A stretch of 13,384 bases of DNA from Baffinella frigidus (Eukaryota; Cryptophyceae; Cryptomonadales; Baffinellaceae): assembly GCA_026770585.1 (NCBI GenBank), contig MU647475.1:60297-73680 (forward strand), in the 5' to 3' direction. The first letter of the stretch is position 1. Every line of letters starts with the position of its first letter. Both the position numbers and the translations under genes were made by a program. The notes under the pieces were generated by a model. It had not been told where the DNA came from. It did not search any database and saw nothing but the letters and a program-made list of their open reading frames with translations. Shown here one piece after another: positions 13,138-13,384 of this stretch.

Positions 13138-13177
13138 GTGCTATCTCTGAGCAGGGCGAGAGAGGGCGCGCACACTC

Positions 13178-13245
13178 TACAGGGGCTACTCGAAATTAAG
13201 GACACACGCCGCTTTAGGGCCCTACAGAAGGGCCAGTCCAAGGAG
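13178..13245. mobile_element. MITE family C, truncated by a heptamer array
   Basis: TACAGGGGCTACTCGAAATT..AAGGACACAC is the left end. The element is cut within its core (TTTAGGGCCCTACAGAAGG), and GGGTGTA repeats start within about 30 bp. Confidence 0.7.
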
Positions 13246-13384
13246 AGTGTAGGGTGTAGGGTGCAGGGTGTACGGTGCAGGGTGGGGGGCTTGTGCGTAC
13301 CCCAAACCCGCCAGTGATGCCGGCAGAGAAAAGGTTCTGCATCCCCGGTGCAGGGTGCAGGGTGCAGGGTGTAGGGTGTAGGGT
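13246..13384. repeat. GGGTGTA/GGGTGCA heptamer array reaching the window end
   Basis: GTAGGGT and GCAGGGT heptamers, same strand as the 4494-4897 array. An interruption of about 60 bp (GCTTGTGCGTACCCCAAACC through ATCCCCGGT) divides two runs. It continues past the window. Confidence 0.9.

Overview
This is eukaryotic nuclear DNA, most likely from a microalga or another protist, and almost all of it is repeats. The grounds are: heptamer telomere-like repeats of the TTTAGGG class (including 12 perfect TAAACCC units) scattered in both orientations; a probable GT-AG intron; an AATAAA signal after the one intact gene; no bacterial-type operons or ribosome sites; and many short terminal-inverted-repeat elements. 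The species cannot be fixed from the sequence. The repeats alternate in strand and occur along the whole window, so this looks like subtelomeric or interstitial telomere-like DNA rather than a chromosome end.

Layout. 1-1290: degenerate C-strand telomere-like tracts, a 130-bp perfect direct repeat carrying a strong hairpin, and a 49-bp minisatellite. 1290-3250: five exon-shaped fragments, each following a C-rich telomere-like tract and an AG. They translate as part of a gamma-butyrobetaine/trimethyllysine-hydroxylase-like dioxygenase, and the last leads into a 371-bp satellite built from the same exon end. 3250-4500: variant heptamer arrays, including an inverted pair, a small inverted-repeat element and a TA-flanked MITE. 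4494-4897: a GGGTGTA array. 4900-6290: an ~0.8-kb higher-order repeat of short exon-like fragments resembling the T1/BTB (KCTD) core, again preceded by telomere-like DNA and CAG. 6330-7280: a cluster of nested MITE-like elements. 7469-8491 (minus): a broken ankyrin-repeat gene. 8678-9015: a G-strand telomere-like array. 9026-9857 (minus): a broken gag-like gene with a zinc knuckle, its 5' end inverted-duplicated. 10212-10835 (plus): an intact ankyrin-repeat gene, paralogous to the broken one. 10990-13240: more MITEs, a 36-bp-TIR element and degenerate tandem repeats. 13246-13384: another GGGTGTA/GGGTGCA array running off the window.

How it fits together. Only one gene (the plus-strand ankyrin protein) looks intact. 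The other coding signals are decayed paralogues or exon fragments. The strongest unexplained patterns are exon fragments repeatedly packaged with telomere-like DNA in the position an intron would occupy, and a set of palindromic MITE families sharing TACAGGGG ends and a CCTAGG/GGGCCC core. A separate family with TATCCCTTAAG ends has an internal empty-site comparison that supports TA target duplication.
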